DNA of 64,000 nt, from the NCBI RefSeq assembly GCF_005503535.1, contig NZ_SCNN01000013.1:151896-215895 (forward strand), read 5' to 3'. Position 1 is the first letter of the stretch, and each line of letters opens with the position of its first letter. The DNA comes from Mesorhizobium comanense (GTDB lineage: Bacteria; Pseudomonadota; Alphaproteobacteria; Rhizobiales; Rhizobiaceae). Shown piece by piece: positions 1 through 8,573 of the stretch. The notes under the pieces were generated by a model that saw only the letters and a program-made list of their open reading frames with translations, was not told the origin of the DNA and ran no database searches. Made by a program: the position numbers and the translations under genes.

Positions 1-2152
1 TCTTGTGCGCGGCCTTGGAGACCGCGCCCGCCTCGCCATCGCTGGCCGCCGCGGGCTTCACGCCGGCCAGCGTTTCGGCGGCGGTCGAGACCAGGCGCCA
101 GATGCGCTGCATGAAACGGTGCGCGCCGGCCGCGCCGTCATCGGTCCACTCGACATCGCGCTCGGGCGGCGAATCCGACAGCATGAACCAGCGCGCCGTG
201 TCGGCGCCGTAGCCGTCGGTGATGTCCTCCGGGCTGACCGTGTTCTTCTTCGACTTCGACATCTTCTCCAGCGGGCCGATCGTGACGGCCTCGCCGGTGG
301 CGATCTCGAAGGCACGGCGTTCGCCGTCGACGCCTTCCAGCCGCACCTCGGTCGGCGCCAGCCAGCGGCCGCTCGATGCGGAGCCGGCGCGATAGGTCTC
401 GTGCACCACCATGCCTTGCGTGAACAGGCCCTTGAACGGCTCGGCCAGGTCGACATGGCCGGTCTCGCGCATGGCGCGGGTGAAGAAGCGCGAATAGAGC
501 AGGTGCAGGATCGCATGCTCGATGCCGCCAATATACTGGTCGACCGGCAGCCACTCATTGGCTGCCTTCGGGTCGGTCGGCTCATGCGCGTGGGGGGCGG
601 TGAAGCGGGCGAAATACCACGACGAATCGACGAACGTATCCATCGTGTCGGTCTCGCGGCGCGCATCCCCACCGCATTGCGGGCATTTCACGTGCCGCCA
701 TGTCGGATGGCGGTCGAGCGGATTGCCCGGACGGTCGAAATCGACATCGTCCGGCAGCTTGACCGGCAGGTCGGCCTTCGGCACCGGCACCACGCCGCAA
801 TCCTCGCAATGGATCATCGGGATCGGGCAGCCCCAGTAGCGCTGGCGCGAAATGCCCCAGTCGCGCAGGCGGAAATTCACCTTGCGCTCGGCCATCGGCC
901 GGTTGCCGATCGTCTTCTGCTCCAGCAGCTTCGCCACCTCGTCGAAAGCCTGGCTCGGCTTCATGCCGTCGAGGAAGCGCGAATTGATCATCGCACCGTC
1001 GTCGCCATAGGCCACGTCGATGATCTGGAAGGTCGCCTGATTCTCACCTTCCGGCATCACCACCGGCACCACCGGCAGGCCGTATTTGTTGGCGAAGTCG
1101 AGGTCGCGCTGGTCGTGCGCCGGACAGCCGAAAATGGCGCCGGTCCCGTACTCCATCAGCACGAAATTGGCGACGTAAACCGGCAGCGTCCAGCTGTCGT
1201 CGAATGGATGGACGACGCGGATGCCGGTATCGAAACCCTTCTTCTCGGCCGTCTCCAGAGCCGCCACCGAGGTGCCCATGTGGCGGACTTCCTCGATGAA
1301 CTTGGCCAGCGCCGGATTGTTCTCGGCAGCCTTTCTGGCCAGCGGATGATCAGCGGCGATCGCCATGAACGAAGCGCCGAAGATGGTGTCGGGCCGCGTC
1401 GTATAGACTTCCAGCTCATGCTCGCCGGCAACGTCCGAGGCCAACGGCCAGCGCACCAGCAGGCCTTCCGACCGGCCGATCCAGTTCTGCTGCATCAGCT
1501 TCACTTTTTCCGGCCACTCGCTCAGGCCATCGAGCGAGTCCAGCAGGTCCTGCGCGTAATCGGTGATCTTGAAGAACCACTGCGTCAGCTCGCGCTGCTC
1601 GACCAGCGCGCCCGAGCGCCAGCCGCGCCCGTCGATGACCTGCTCGTTGGCGAGCACGGTCATGTCCTCCGGGTCCCAGTTGACCTTGGAGGATTTGCGC
1701 GTCACCAGCCCCTTCTCGACAAAGTCGAGGAACAGCATCTGCTGGCGGTGATAGTAATCGACGTCGCAGGTGGCGAATTCGCGCGCCCAGTCCAGCGACA
1801 GGCCCATGACCTTGAGCTGCTCGCGCATGGTGGCGATGTTCTGGTAGGTCCATTCCTTGGGATGGACCTTGTTCTGCATGGCCGCGTTCTCGGCCGGCAT
1901 GCCGAAAGCGTCCCAGCCCATCGGATGCAGCACGTTGAAGCCCTTGGCCCGCTTGTAGCGCGCCACCACGTCGCCCATCGTATAGTTGCGCGTGTGGCCG
2001 ATATGGATGCGCCCCGACGGATAGGGGAACATCTCCAGCACGTAGTATTTGGGCTTCGGGTCGTCATTATGCGCTTCGAAAAGCTTCTTGTCCGCCCAGG
2101 CCTTCTGCCATTTGGGTTCTGACGCGCGCGGATTGTATCGTTCGGTTGCCAT
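1..2152 (-). CDS. leuS: Leucyl-tRNA synthetase, C-terminal part beyond window
   Basis: Charges tRNA-Leu with leucine in the cytoplasm; a class Ia aminoacyl-tRNA synthetase. The gene starts at an ATG at 2152 and runs off the left edge, so about 717 residues are visible of a family length near 870. The HIGH motif is seen as HIGH at residues 50-53, inside PYPSGRIHIGHTRNY. The KMSKS loop is intact near residue 629 (around position 265). The editing-domain region with a TTRPDTIFG segment is also present. The reading frame is uninterrupted. It is divergent from the YggS-family gene, with about 150 bp between them. Identification is very secure. Confidence 0.98.
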   Translation of the reverse strand, partial: MATERYNPRASEPKWQKAWADKKLFEAHNDDPKPKYYVLEMFPYPSGRIHIGHTRNYTMGDVVARYKRAKGFNVLHPMGWDAFGMPAENAAMQNKVHPKEWTYQNIATMREQLKVMGLSLDWAREFATCDVDYYHRQQMLFLDFVEKGLVTRKSSKVNWDPEDMTVLANEQVIDGRGWRSGALVEQRELTQWFFKITDYAQDLLDSLDGLSEWPEKVKLMQQNWIGRSEGLLVRWPLASDVAGEHELEVYTTRPDTIFGASFMAIAADHPLARKAAENNPALAKFIEEVRHMGTSVAALETAEKKGFDTGIRVVHPFDDSWTLPVYVANFVLMEYGTGAIFGCPAHDQRDLDFANKYGLPVVPVVMPEGENQATFQIIDVAYGDDGAMINSRFLDGMKPSQAFDEVAKLLEQKTIGNRPMAERKVNFRLRDWGISRQRYWGCPIPMIHCEDCGVVPVPKADLPVKLPDDVDFDRPGNPLDRHPTWRHVKCPQCGGDARRETDTMDTFVDSSWYFARFTAPHAHEPTDPKAANEWLPVDQYIGGIEHAILHLLYSRFFTRAMRETGHVDLAEPFKGLFTQGMVVHETYRAGSASSGRWLAPTEVRLEGVDGERRAFEIATGEAVTIGPLEKMSKSKKNTVSPEDITDGYGADTARWFMLSDSPPERDVEWTDDGAAGAHRFMQRIWRLVSTAAETLAGVKPAAASDGEAGAVSKAAHK

Positions 2153-2305
2153 GGGACGTTTTTCACTTAAAAGCAGACGGACTGCGGGCAAGGGCCCGGC
2201 AGTTCATTGGATATGGTCCGGGTGTTCACCATGGTTTGGCAAACCCGTCAACCATATGGGCATCGCGGCGGCCAAAAACGCGGGTCAAAACAGCGGGATT
2301 TGCAT

Positions 2306-2968
2306 ATGAGTGACACGGTTCAGCAGTTTTTCGCGGTCAGGGCGAAGATCGCCGCCGCCGGCCGGGAGGCGGGCCGTGAAGCCGGCGTGGTGACGCTGGT
2401 GGCCGTTTCCAAGACCTTCGAAGCCGCCGACATCCAGCCCGTGATCGAGGCCGGGCAACGCGTCTTCGGCGAGAACCGCGTGCAGGAAGCGCAGGGCAAA
2501 TGGCCTGCCCTGAAACAAGCTTTCCCGGATATCGAACTGCACCTGATCGGCCCGCTGCAATCGAACAAGGCGAAAGAGGCGGTCGCCCTGTTCGACGTCA
2601 TCGAGACGGTCGACCGCGAGAAGATCGCCGCGGAGCTCGCCAGGGAGATGGCCCGGCAGGGCCGCACACTGAAACTCTATGTCCAGGTCAACACCGGCTC
2701 AGAACCGCAGAAGGCCGGCATCGAGCCGCGCGAGGCGGTTGCCTTCGTCGGGCGCTGCCGGGACGTGCACGGCCTCGCCATCGAAGGGCTGATGTGCATC
2801 CCGCCGGCCGACGAAAACCCCGGACCGCATTTCGCCCTGCTGGAAAAGCTCGCGCGGGAGGCAGGGGTCGAGAAGCTGTCGATGGGCATGTCGGGCGACT
2901 ACGAGACCGCGATCGCCTTCGGCGCCACCAGCGTGCGTGTCGGTTCGGCGATCTTCGGCAGCCGCTGA
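2306..2968 (+). CDS. YggS/PROSC family pyridoxal phosphate homeostasis protein
   Basis: A 220-residue single-domain alanine-racemase-fold protein that binds PLP and takes part in vitamin B6 and amino acid homeostasis; no enzymatic reaction is firmly assigned to the family. The PLP lysine is expected at K36 in LVAVSKTF. The family hallmarks FGENRVQEA, HLIGPLQSNK and the C-terminal GMSGDYETAI with VRVGSAIFG are all present. The ATG at 2306 gives the normal family length; an upstream extension in the same frame lacks family similarity. A pyridoxal kinase gene lies elsewhere in the window (47105), but the two are not linked. Confidence 0.95.
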   Translation: MSDTVQQFFAVRAKIAAAGREAGREAGVVTLVAVSKTFEAADIQPVIEAGQRVFGENRVQEAQGKWPALKQAFPDIELHLIGPLQSNKAKEAVALFDVIETVDREKIAAELAREMARQGRTLKLYVQVNTGSEPQKAGIEPREAVAFVGRCRDVHGLAIEGLMCIPPADENPGPHFALLEKLAREAGVEKLSMGMSGDYETAIAFGATSVRVGSAIFGSR

Positions 2969-3004
2969 TCCCGTCTCGGGCATCCTCATTGAGATTTGCA
3001 GGCA

Positions 3005-3029
3005 CTTGGCTTATATCTAGCCAAGCTAG
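3005..3029. promoter_or_regulatory. Palindromic operator of the Phd/PIN toxin-antitoxin operon
   Basis: Two overlapping inverted repeats lie 14-38 bp upstream of the antitoxin ATG. CTTGGCT (3005-3011) pairs with AGCCAAG (3019-3025) across 7 bases. CTAGC (3017-3021) pairs with GCTAG (3025-3029) across 3 bases. Antitoxins of the Phd/YefM type repress their own operons by binding such palindromes close to the promoter, so this is the likely autoregulation site. The pairing is seen directly; the binding is inferred. Confidence 0.6.
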
Positions 3030-3042
3030 CTAGGATCATCTC

Positions 3043-3297
3043 ATGAACTGGCATTTGCAGGACGCAAAGAACAACTTTTCCAAAGTGGTCCAGCGAGCGC
3101 GAACCGAGGGACCGCAAACGGTGACGTTGCGCGGCGAGCGTGCCGCGGTCGTGCTCTCCGCCGAAGACTATGACCGTCTGGCTGGAAAGAAAAAATCGCT
3201 CGCCGAGTATCTTTTGACCGGCCCTGGCTGGGACGACAAATTTGCCGAAGAGGTAACCCGTCGCCCGGATACGATGACCCGGGACGTCGAACTCTGA
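3043..3297 (+). CDS. Type II antitoxin, Phd/YefM family
   Basis: An 84-residue antitoxin expected to bind and neutralise the PIN-domain toxin encoded immediately downstream and to autorepress the operon. The N-terminus (WHLQDAKNNFSKVVQRA) and the following VTLRGERAAVVLSAEDYDRL match the Phd/YefM DNA-binding fold. The C-terminal 30 residues are the expected toxin-binding tail. The stop codon TGA overlaps the toxin start by one base (TGATG), so the two are translationally coupled. An overlapping palindrome pair sits just upstream. The exact type name (VapB-like or Phd) is a matter of nomenclature. Confidence 0.9.
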   Translation: MNWHLQDAKNNFSKVVQRARTEGPQTVTLRGERAAVVLSAEDYDRLAGKKKSLAEYLLTGPGWDDKFAEEVTRRPDTMTRDVEL

Positions 3298-3698
3298 TGT
3301 ACCTGCTCGACACGAACGTCGTTTCGGACGTTCAGAGGCGGTTGCCGAAGCCGACCGCCTGGCTGGCCTCCGTCGATCCAGCCTCCGTCAGCCTCAGCGT
3401 CATCACGCTCGGCGAGATCGAGCGGGGAATTGCCAAGCAACGTAGGATAGAACTCGAACGGGCTGCGTGGCTCGATGTCTGGCTAAGGGAATTGCGACGA
3501 GACAACGCCGATCGCATTCTTGCGGTTACCGAAGACGTTGCGCTCGTCTGGGGTCGCATTACTGCCGGTCCGACACGCAGCAGCGCCGATTCGCTTATTG
3601 CCGCTACAGCGTTGGTCCACGATCTTGTCCTTGTCACGCGCAACGTTGCGGACTTCGAAGATTTTGGCCTGACCGTCCTCAACCCCTGGGGAAGCTGA
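3297..3698 (+). CDS. PIN-domain toxin (VapC/FitB-like ribonuclease)
   Basis: A 133-residue PIN-domain endoribonuclease, the toxin of the pair. The acidic metal-binding residues are visible: D5 in LLDTNVVSD, the glutamate in LGEIERGI, the aspartate in SSADSLIAATA, and an acidic residue in TRNVADFED. The order and spacing match the VapC/FitB family, whose members cut RNA, often tRNA or rRNA. The target here cannot be told from sequence. The start codon overlaps the antitoxin stop by one base. The module looks intact and lies between housekeeping genes. Confidence 0.9.
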   Translation: MYLLDTNVVSDVQRRLPKPTAWLASVDPASVSLSVITLGEIERGIAKQRRIELERAAWLDVWLRELRRDNADRILAVTEDVALVWGRITAGPTRSSADSLIAATALVHDLVLVTRNVADFEDFGLTVLNPWGS

Positions 3699-3803
3699 CA
3701 GCTTGCCGGAGATTTGGGCTCACTTGCCAACCGTCGGCACTTGAAACGAAACGCTCCGTTCCTATTTGCTTTGCGTCATCAGATTTATCCTGGAGCCTTC
3801 ACC

Positions 3804-4853
3804 ATGCGTTACAACCAGCTTGGAAATACCGGGCTATTCGTCTCCGAACTCTGCCTCGGCACCATGACCTTCGGCGCCGCCGGCCAGAACGCCCAATGGG
3901 GCCTCATCGCCAGCCTCGACCAGAAAGGCGTCAACGAGATCGTCGGCCGCTCGATCGCCGCCGGGGTCAATTTCTTCGATACCGCGGACGTCTACTCCTT
4001 TGGGGAGTCCGAAAAACTGCTCGGCCAGTCGCTGAGGGATCTGGGCGTTGCCAGGTCCAATGTCGTCATCGCCACCAAGGTCCATGGCGCGATGGGCGAA
4101 GGCCCGAACCAGCGCGGCTCGTCGCGCGGCCATATCATGGATTCGGTCGATGCGAGCCTGGAGCGCCTGCAGCTCGACCATATCGACCTCTACCAGCTGC
4201 ACGGCACCGACATGGTGACGCCGATCGACGAGACGATGCGGGCGCTGGACGATCTCGTCGCCAGCGGCAAGGTGCGCTATGTCGGGGTCTCCAACTGGGC
4301 CGCATGGCGCATCGCCAAGGCGCTCGGCATCGCCGACCGCAAGGGCTTTGCCCGTTTCGAAACCGTCCAATCCTACTATTCGATCGCCGGCCGCGATCTC
4401 GAACGCGAGATCGTGCCGCTGCTCAACGAGGAGAAGTTGGGGCTCATGGTCTGGTCGCCGCTGGCGGGCGGCCTGCTGTCGGGCAAATACGGCCCCGGCG
4501 CGCCCGGCAATGGCGAAGGCCGCCGTGCCTCCTTCAACTTCCCGCCGGTCAACGAGGATCGCGCCTGGGCGGCCGTCGCGGTGATGCGCGAGATCGCAGG
4601 GAAGCATGACGTCAGCGTCGCCACGGTGGCGCTCGGCTACGTCCTGGCCAAGCCTTTCGTGATGAGCGTCATCATCGGCGCCAGCCGCATGGACCAGCTC
4701 GAACAGAACCTGGCTGCGACCGGCGTGAAACTCGACGCCGACGATCTGGCCAAGCTCGACGAGGTCAGCGCGCTGCCCGCCGAATATCCCGGCTGGATGC
4801 TCGAGCGCCAGGCGGCCGGCCGGCGGCCGGCGCCGTTCGTGCCGAAGGGCTGA
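3804..4853 (+). CDS. Aldo/keto reductase
   Basis: A 349-residue NADPH-dependent oxidoreductase with a TIM-barrel fold. The catalytic tetrad is complete: D59 and Y64 in FFDTADVYS, K92 in IATKVHG, H133 in YQLHG. The C-terminal cofactor segment VIIGASRMDQLEQN is present, and SYYSIAGRDLE lines the cofactor pocket. The substrate is unknown. The ATG at 3804 is chosen because it begins the canonical MRYNQLGNTGL; an in-frame extension upstream is unlike the family. It stands alone and is followed by a good Rho-independent terminator. A second family member lies at 8574. Confidence 0.95.
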   Translation: MRYNQLGNTGLFVSELCLGTMTFGAAGQNAQWGLIASLDQKGVNEIVGRSIAAGVNFFDTADVYSFGESEKLLGQSLRDLGVARSNVVIATKVHGAMGEGPNQRGSSRGHIMDSVDASLERLQLDHIDLYQLHGTDMVTPIDETMRALDDLVASGKVRYVGVSNWAAWRIAKALGIADRKGFARFETVQSYYSIAGRDLEREIVPLLNEEKLGLMVWSPLAGGLLSGKYGPGAPGNGEGRRASFNFPPVNEDRAWAAVAVMREIAGKHDVSVATVALGYVLAKPFVMSVIIGASRMDQLEQNLAATGVKLDADDLAKLDEVSALPAEYPGWMLERQAAGRRPAPFVPKG

Positions 4854-4877
4854 ACGGCTCCAGGCGATTTTCCTGAC

Positions 4878-4907
4878 AGCCGCGTGCCTTCCGGCGCGCG
4901 GCTTTTT
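4878..4907 (+). terminator. Rho-independent terminator after the aldo/keto reductase
   Basis: An 11-bp stem AGCCGCGTGCC (4878-4888) pairs with GGCGCGCGGCT (4893-4903), with one G:T pair and a TTCC loop. It is followed directly by a run of T residues. It lies 25 bases after the reductase stop codon on the same strand. Confidence 0.85.
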
Positions 4908-4988
4908 CGCGCGCTCTCAAGCCGCACGGCCGCCTTGTAACGGGCGCGGTTTCGCGACTACCATCGTGACGCTGCAACAGCATGCGCG

Positions 4989-5309
4989 ATGTCAGGGGCG
5001 ACGATGGCGCCATCCGCCGAGGAATTTCGAAGCAGGATCATGACGATCATGGCTGACCGCCAGGCCGCGGCTTCAGCCAGCCCTTACGATTGGAAAGTCT
5101 GCGTTGGCGCCGTCAGTGCCGCCCAGGGCGAATTTGAAAAGATCGCCGTCGCCGGTACGGCGCACGAATACGCGACCGCCGTGATTGCCTGCCTGGAGCG
5201 GCTGCGAGACACCTATTACGATCCGGACGGAGAATATACGTCAGGGCGATCGGATATCGGCACCGTCGTTGAAAAGATCAGGGAGGCCTTGAAGTCTGTC
5301 AGCCAATGA
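4989..5309 (+). CDS. Hypothetical protein
   Basis: A 106-residue soluble protein that I do not recognise. It is probably real: codon use shows the strong third-position G/C bias of its neighbours, and no long frame competes on the other strand. It is rich in alanine and predicted largely alpha-helical, with no signal peptide or membrane segment. The start is uncertain: ATG at 4989, or ATG at 5004 with a weak GGGCGACG ahead of it. It stands between a terminator and a convergent gene. Confidence 0.55.
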   Translation: MSGATMAPSAEEFRSRIMTIMADRQAAASASPYDWKVCVGAVSAAQGEFEKIAVAGTAHEYATAVIACLERLRDTYYDPDGEYTSGRSDIGTVVEKIREALKSVSQ

Positions 5310-5343
5310 TGGTGGCACTCACCGGCGACGAGCCGGCTCAGCC

Positions 5344-6069
5344 TCAAAGCGGATTGGCTGATGTATCGCAATCCGCGATCGCTTTTCCGGCAAGGCCCCG
5401 ATCGTACCAGCGGATCCTCTGGTCCGAGGTCCCGTACCTTTTTCCCGCCGGATTTTCGGAAGTATTGGCGGCCTGATCGTCTCCCAGCGATCGCAGCAGG
5501 TTCCTCGCTTGCGCCAGATCGCTCTCGTCGAGCAGGTGCCGGTCCCGGACATAGCCGCTCCACAGCCCGGCAAGACAATCGGCCTGGAGTTCGATCTGTT
5601 CCGATCGGATGATGGCGGCCTGCTGGTCGCCGTCAGCGACAGGCTGATGCGGAACGCCAGAGATGGCCTGCACGTGATGCGCGACCTCCCGGGCGACAAT
5701 CAACGCCTTGGCGAAGTCTCCGGTCAAGCCGATCTCTCGAAGTTCGGGAAACGCCGGATCGAGATAAATCCTGTGGTCTGCCGCGCAATATGCCGTCCCT
5801 GAAACGGAACCGCAGGCGGTGGCGATCAAGCCGGTGAACAGCACCAGCTTCGGCTCTTCATAAGTCGATCCGCCAGCCTTGAAGGTGGCGTTCCAGAAGT
5901 CCTCCGTTTCCGCCAGAACCACCGAGAGGAACTGCTTCACGTCGTCAGTGCCGGCGTTTGCGGAAGCCATGGGCGCTGGCGAAACCTCGGCAGCCTTCGA
6001 GATCGCCGGGGCATCTAGCCATGTCGCGATGGCCAGCAGGGATGCCATGACCAGGGACAAGCGGATCAA
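5344..6069 (-). CDS. YpfJ-like 'neutral zinc metallopeptidase' family protein with a degenerate zinc motif
   Basis: A 241-residue exported protein with an N-terminal signal sequence of about 27 residues. It matches the YpfJ/neutral zinc metallopeptidase family in the ACGSVSGTAYCAADHRIYLD segment, the HHVQAISG helix, the ELQADCLAGLW segment and the C-terminal YGTSDQRIRWYDRGL. The family's HExxHH zinc motif reads R127-E-V-A-H131-H here: the codon is CGG, so the first zinc histidine is arginine. The third ligand, E160 in IELQADC, is kept. Either the protein has lost proteolytic activity or it uses another ligand. The family call is strong; the activity is doubtful. Confidence 0.85.
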   Translation of the reverse strand: MIRLSLVMASLLAIATWLDAPAISKAAEVSPAPMASANAGTDDVKQFLSVVLAETEDFWNATFKAGGSTYEEPKLVLFTGLIATACGSVSGTAYCAADHRIYLDPAFPELREIGLTGDFAKALIVAREVAHHVQAISGVPHQPVADGDQQAAIIRSEQIELQADCLAGLWSGYVRDRHLLDESDLAQARNLLRSLGDDQAANTSENPAGKRYGTSDQRIRWYDRGLAGKAIADCDTSANPL

Positions 6070-6265
6070 TTCACGCCTCCTGACTTGCCAACGCTCCCAG
6101 TGCCCAGGCGCGAGCCGCGCCCGCGACCACCGGACGGAATTCCATATCCTGCCCCTGTCGGCTTGTCGAACAGACCTTCGGCCAGGCGGCGCGTTAGCCG
6201 CCGGTCAGGGCTCGTGGGTCTGGTCTGTCGCCTCTGGAACGTGACTTTTCGAGAATCCGGCTTCC

Positions 6266-7171
6266 TCAAAGCCGCACGGTCTCGGCCAGGAAATCGAGAA
6301 AGGCACGCACCCGGGCCGGCAGATGCTTGCCCTGGCCGACATAGACGGCATGTGTCGGTTCGAGATCGCCGGGATTGAACGCTTCCAGCAACGGCACCAG
6401 TCGGCCGGCGGCAATGTCAGCCTCGACATGCCAATGCGCCAGCCTGGCAAGGCCGGCTCCCGCAATCGCTGTCCGCCGCATCGCCTCGCCGTCGGTCAGC
6501 GTCAGGTTGCCGACAATGGGGACGATGATCTGCGCGCCGGCCGCGTCGACGAAAGGCCAGCCGTCTATATGCCGCGCGAAGCCGAAAGCCAGCATGTTGT
6601 GGCCTGCAAGCTCGGCCAGCGTGCGCGGCGTGCCCCGCGCCGCGAGATAGGAGGGCGCACCGATCACCACCATCCGGCTTTCGCCAAGCTTGCGCGCCAC
6701 CAGTCGTGATTCGCGCAGCGGCCCGGCGCGTATGGCGACGTCGGCGCGCTCCTCCAGGAGGTCGATCACATTGTCGGTCAGGACGGCCTCGATGGAGATT
6801 TCGGGGTAGCGCTCCAGGAACCGCGGCAGCAGCGGCATCAGCCGGTGCTGGCCGAACGGCACATAGCTGTTGACCCTCAGCCTGCCTCTGGGTGCTGCCC
6901 CTGCCGCCGCCTCGCGCTCCGCCGCGTCGAGGTCGGCAAGGATGCGCACGCCGCTGTCATGGAAAGCCGCGCCCTCCGGCGTCAGTTGCAGCTTGCGCGT
7001 CGAGCGGTTGAGCAGCCTTGCGCCAAGCCGCATCTCCAGCCGGGCGATCAGCTTGCTGACCGCCGATGGCGTCATCCTGAGCCGCCGCGCCGCGGCCGAG
7101 AAACTGCCCGCCTCGACAACGCGCAGGAACACTTCGATTTCGCCGGAGCGGTTGATCTCGGGTCGCGCCAT
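6266..7171 (-). CDS. LysR family transcriptional regulator
   Basis: A 301-residue regulator. The winged helix-turn-helix lies at about residues 12-70 (IEVFLRVVEAGSFSAAARRL, then MTPSAVSKLIARLE), followed by a LysR substrate-binding domain. It belongs to the large subgroup similar to LrhA/YafC-type regulators, with LLNRSTRKLQLTPEG after the HTH. The start ATG at 7171 (MARPEINRSGE) is preferred over a frame 48 bases longer. It is divergent from an MFS exporter and aldo/keto reductase pair, which are its likely targets; the inducer is unknown. Confidence 0.93.
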   Translation of the reverse strand: MARPEINRSGEIEVFLRVVEAGSFSAAARRLRMTPSAVSKLIARLEMRLGARLLNRSTRKLQLTPEGAAFHDSGVRILADLDAAEREAAAGAAPRGRLRVNSYVPFGQHRLMPLLPRFLERYPEISIEAVLTDNVIDLLEERADVAIRAGPLRESRLVARKLGESRMVVIGAPSYLAARGTPRTLAELAGHNMLAFGFARHIDGWPFVDAAGAQIIVPIVGNLTLTDGEAMRRTAIAGAGLARLAHWHVEADIAAGRLVPLLEAFNPGDLEPTHAVYVGQGKHLPARVRAFLDFLAETVRL

Positions 7172-7249
7172 TCGTGAATCTATTTCACAGAAAATGTGCC
7201 CAACGCAAGTCTGGTTCACAGGTCCGGAGATGACGATCTTCCGGCCTGT

Positions 7250-7294
7250 GCATGATCCCGAAAACTGGGAACCGGTTTTCGGAAGAGATCATGC
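7250..7294. repeat. Rhizobial palindromic repeat (GCATGATC class)
   Basis: An interrupted palindrome: GCATGATC (from 7250) pairs with GATCATGC (to 7294). Inner arms CCGAAAA and TTTTCGG surround the centre. The class, with its CCGAAAA...TTTTCGG and GATCATGCTCC parts, is a recurrent intergenic palindrome in rhizobial genomes as I know them. It lies in the divergent region between the LysR gene and the MFS gene, 60 bp from the MFS start. It could affect transcription there, but its spread suggests a repeat rather than a specific operator. Confidence 0.65.
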
Positions 7295-7354
7295 TCCAAC
7301 AAAGCCCGGGGCGCGGGACTGGAGCGTCCATTCACCAACAATCGGACCACCGCC

Positions 7355-8536
7355 ATGCCTCTCGCTCTCTATGCTCTTGCCGCCGGCGCATTCGGCATCG
7401 GCGTCACCGAATTCGTCATCATGGGTCTTCTCATCGATGTCAGCAAAGATCTCGGCGTATCGATCTCGGCTGCCGGCCAGCTCATTTCGGGCTATGCGTT
7501 GGGCGTCGTCATCGGCGCGCCGCTGCTGACCATCGCCACCGGCAACTGGCCGCGCAAGACCGTGCTTCTGGCGCTGATGGCCATCTTCACGCTTGGCAAT
7601 CTCGCCTGTGCGATCGCGCCTGATTACTGGACGCTGATGGGCGCCCGCGTCATCACCGCCTTCGCCCACGGCACTTTCTTTGGTGTCGGCTCGGTGGTCG
7701 CCACCGGCCTGGTCGCACCCAACAAGAAGGCCTCGGCGATCGCGCTGATGTTCACCGGGTTGACCATCGCCAACATCCTCGGCGTGCCCTTCGGCACCTG
7801 GCTCGGCCAGGCCTTCGGCTGGCGTGCCACCTTCTGGGCCGTAACGCTGGTCGGCCTGGCGGCCTTCGCGGTGATCCTGGCTCTGGTGCCGCGCAGCAGG
7901 GAAGCGCCGGAGAAGAGCGACCTGCGTGCCGATCTTGCCGTGCTTCGCCGCACGCCGGTGCTGCTTGGCCTTGCCACCACCGTGCTCGGCTATGCCGGCG
8001 TTTTCGCCGTCTTCACCTACATCGCCCCGCTGCTGACCGAGATCACCGGCTTCAAGGAAGCCGCCGTGTCGCCGATCCTGCTCGTCTTCGGCGGCGGCCT
8101 CATCGCCGGAAATCTGCTCGGCGGCAAGGTCGCCGATCGCTGGCTGGTACCGGCGGTGCTGGGCAGCCTCGTGGTGCTGGCCGTGGTGCTGGCGACCATG
8201 AGCTTCGCCATCCACAGCCAGGTCATGGCGGTGATCTATGTCGGCCTCCTCGGTGCCGCCGCCTTCGCCACCGTGGCGCCGCTGCAGATGTGGGTGCTGG
8301 AGAAGGCGCAAGGGGCGGGTCAGAGCCTCGCCTCCTCCTTCAACATCGCCGCCTTCAACCTCGGCAATGCCGCCGGTGCCTGGCTTGGCGGCGCGGTGAT
8401 TGCCCATGGCCTTGGGCTGGGCTCGCTGACCTGGATCGCCGCCCTGTTGCCGGTCGCGGCACTCGGCATCGCTGCCCTCGGGCTGCGTCTTGATCGCACA
8501 CCGGCGCTCGCCGCGCTGGCCTGCGTCCGTTCATAA
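7355..8536 (+). CDS. MFS transporter, DHA1 family efflux pump (AraJ/YdhP-like)
   Basis: A 393-residue inner-membrane antiporter with 12 predicted transmembrane segments. The opening (ALAAGAFGIGVTEFVIMGLL) and the segment GVVIGAPLLTIATGNWPRKTVL are typical of the AraJ/YdhP/NepI sugar, nucleoside and drug efflux group. The 'antiporter' motif C region lies around GVPFGTWLGQAFGWRATFW. The substrate is unknown. It is followed after 37 bp by an aldo/keto reductase on the same strand, and its divergent LysR neighbour probably regulates both. The start codon is a clear ATG. Confidence 0.93.
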   Translation: MPLALYALAAGAFGIGVTEFVIMGLLIDVSKDLGVSISAAGQLISGYALGVVIGAPLLTIATGNWPRKTVLLALMAIFTLGNLACAIAPDYWTLMGARVITAFAHGTFFGVGSVVATGLVAPNKKASAIALMFTGLTIANILGVPFGTWLGQAFGWRATFWAVTLVGLAAFAVILALVPRSREAPEKSDLRADLAVLRRTPVLLGLATTVLGYAGVFAVFTYIAPLLTEITGFKEAAVSPILLVFGGGLIAGNLLGGKVADRWLVPAVLGSLVVLAVVLATMSFAIHSQVMAVIYVGLLGAAAFATVAPLQMWVLEKAQGAGQSLASSFNIAAFNLGNAAGAWLGGAVIAHGLGLGSLTWIAALLPVAALGIAALGLRLDRTPALAALACVRS

Positions 8537-8573
8537 ACCCCGCATATCAGCCTTCGACATCAAGGAGCATGAA

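Noticed and set aside
5..2122. A 705-codon open frame on the plus strand opposite leuS
   Set aside because: It is a shadow of leuS, which has all synthetase motifs. High GC leaves the opposite strand open; the translation is rich in R, H, D and A and resembles no family.
2210..2260. GGTTTGGCAAACC inverted repeat between leuS and the YggS gene as an operator
   Set aside because: Only a five-base stem with a three-base centre; too short to claim in GC-rich DNA without comparative support.
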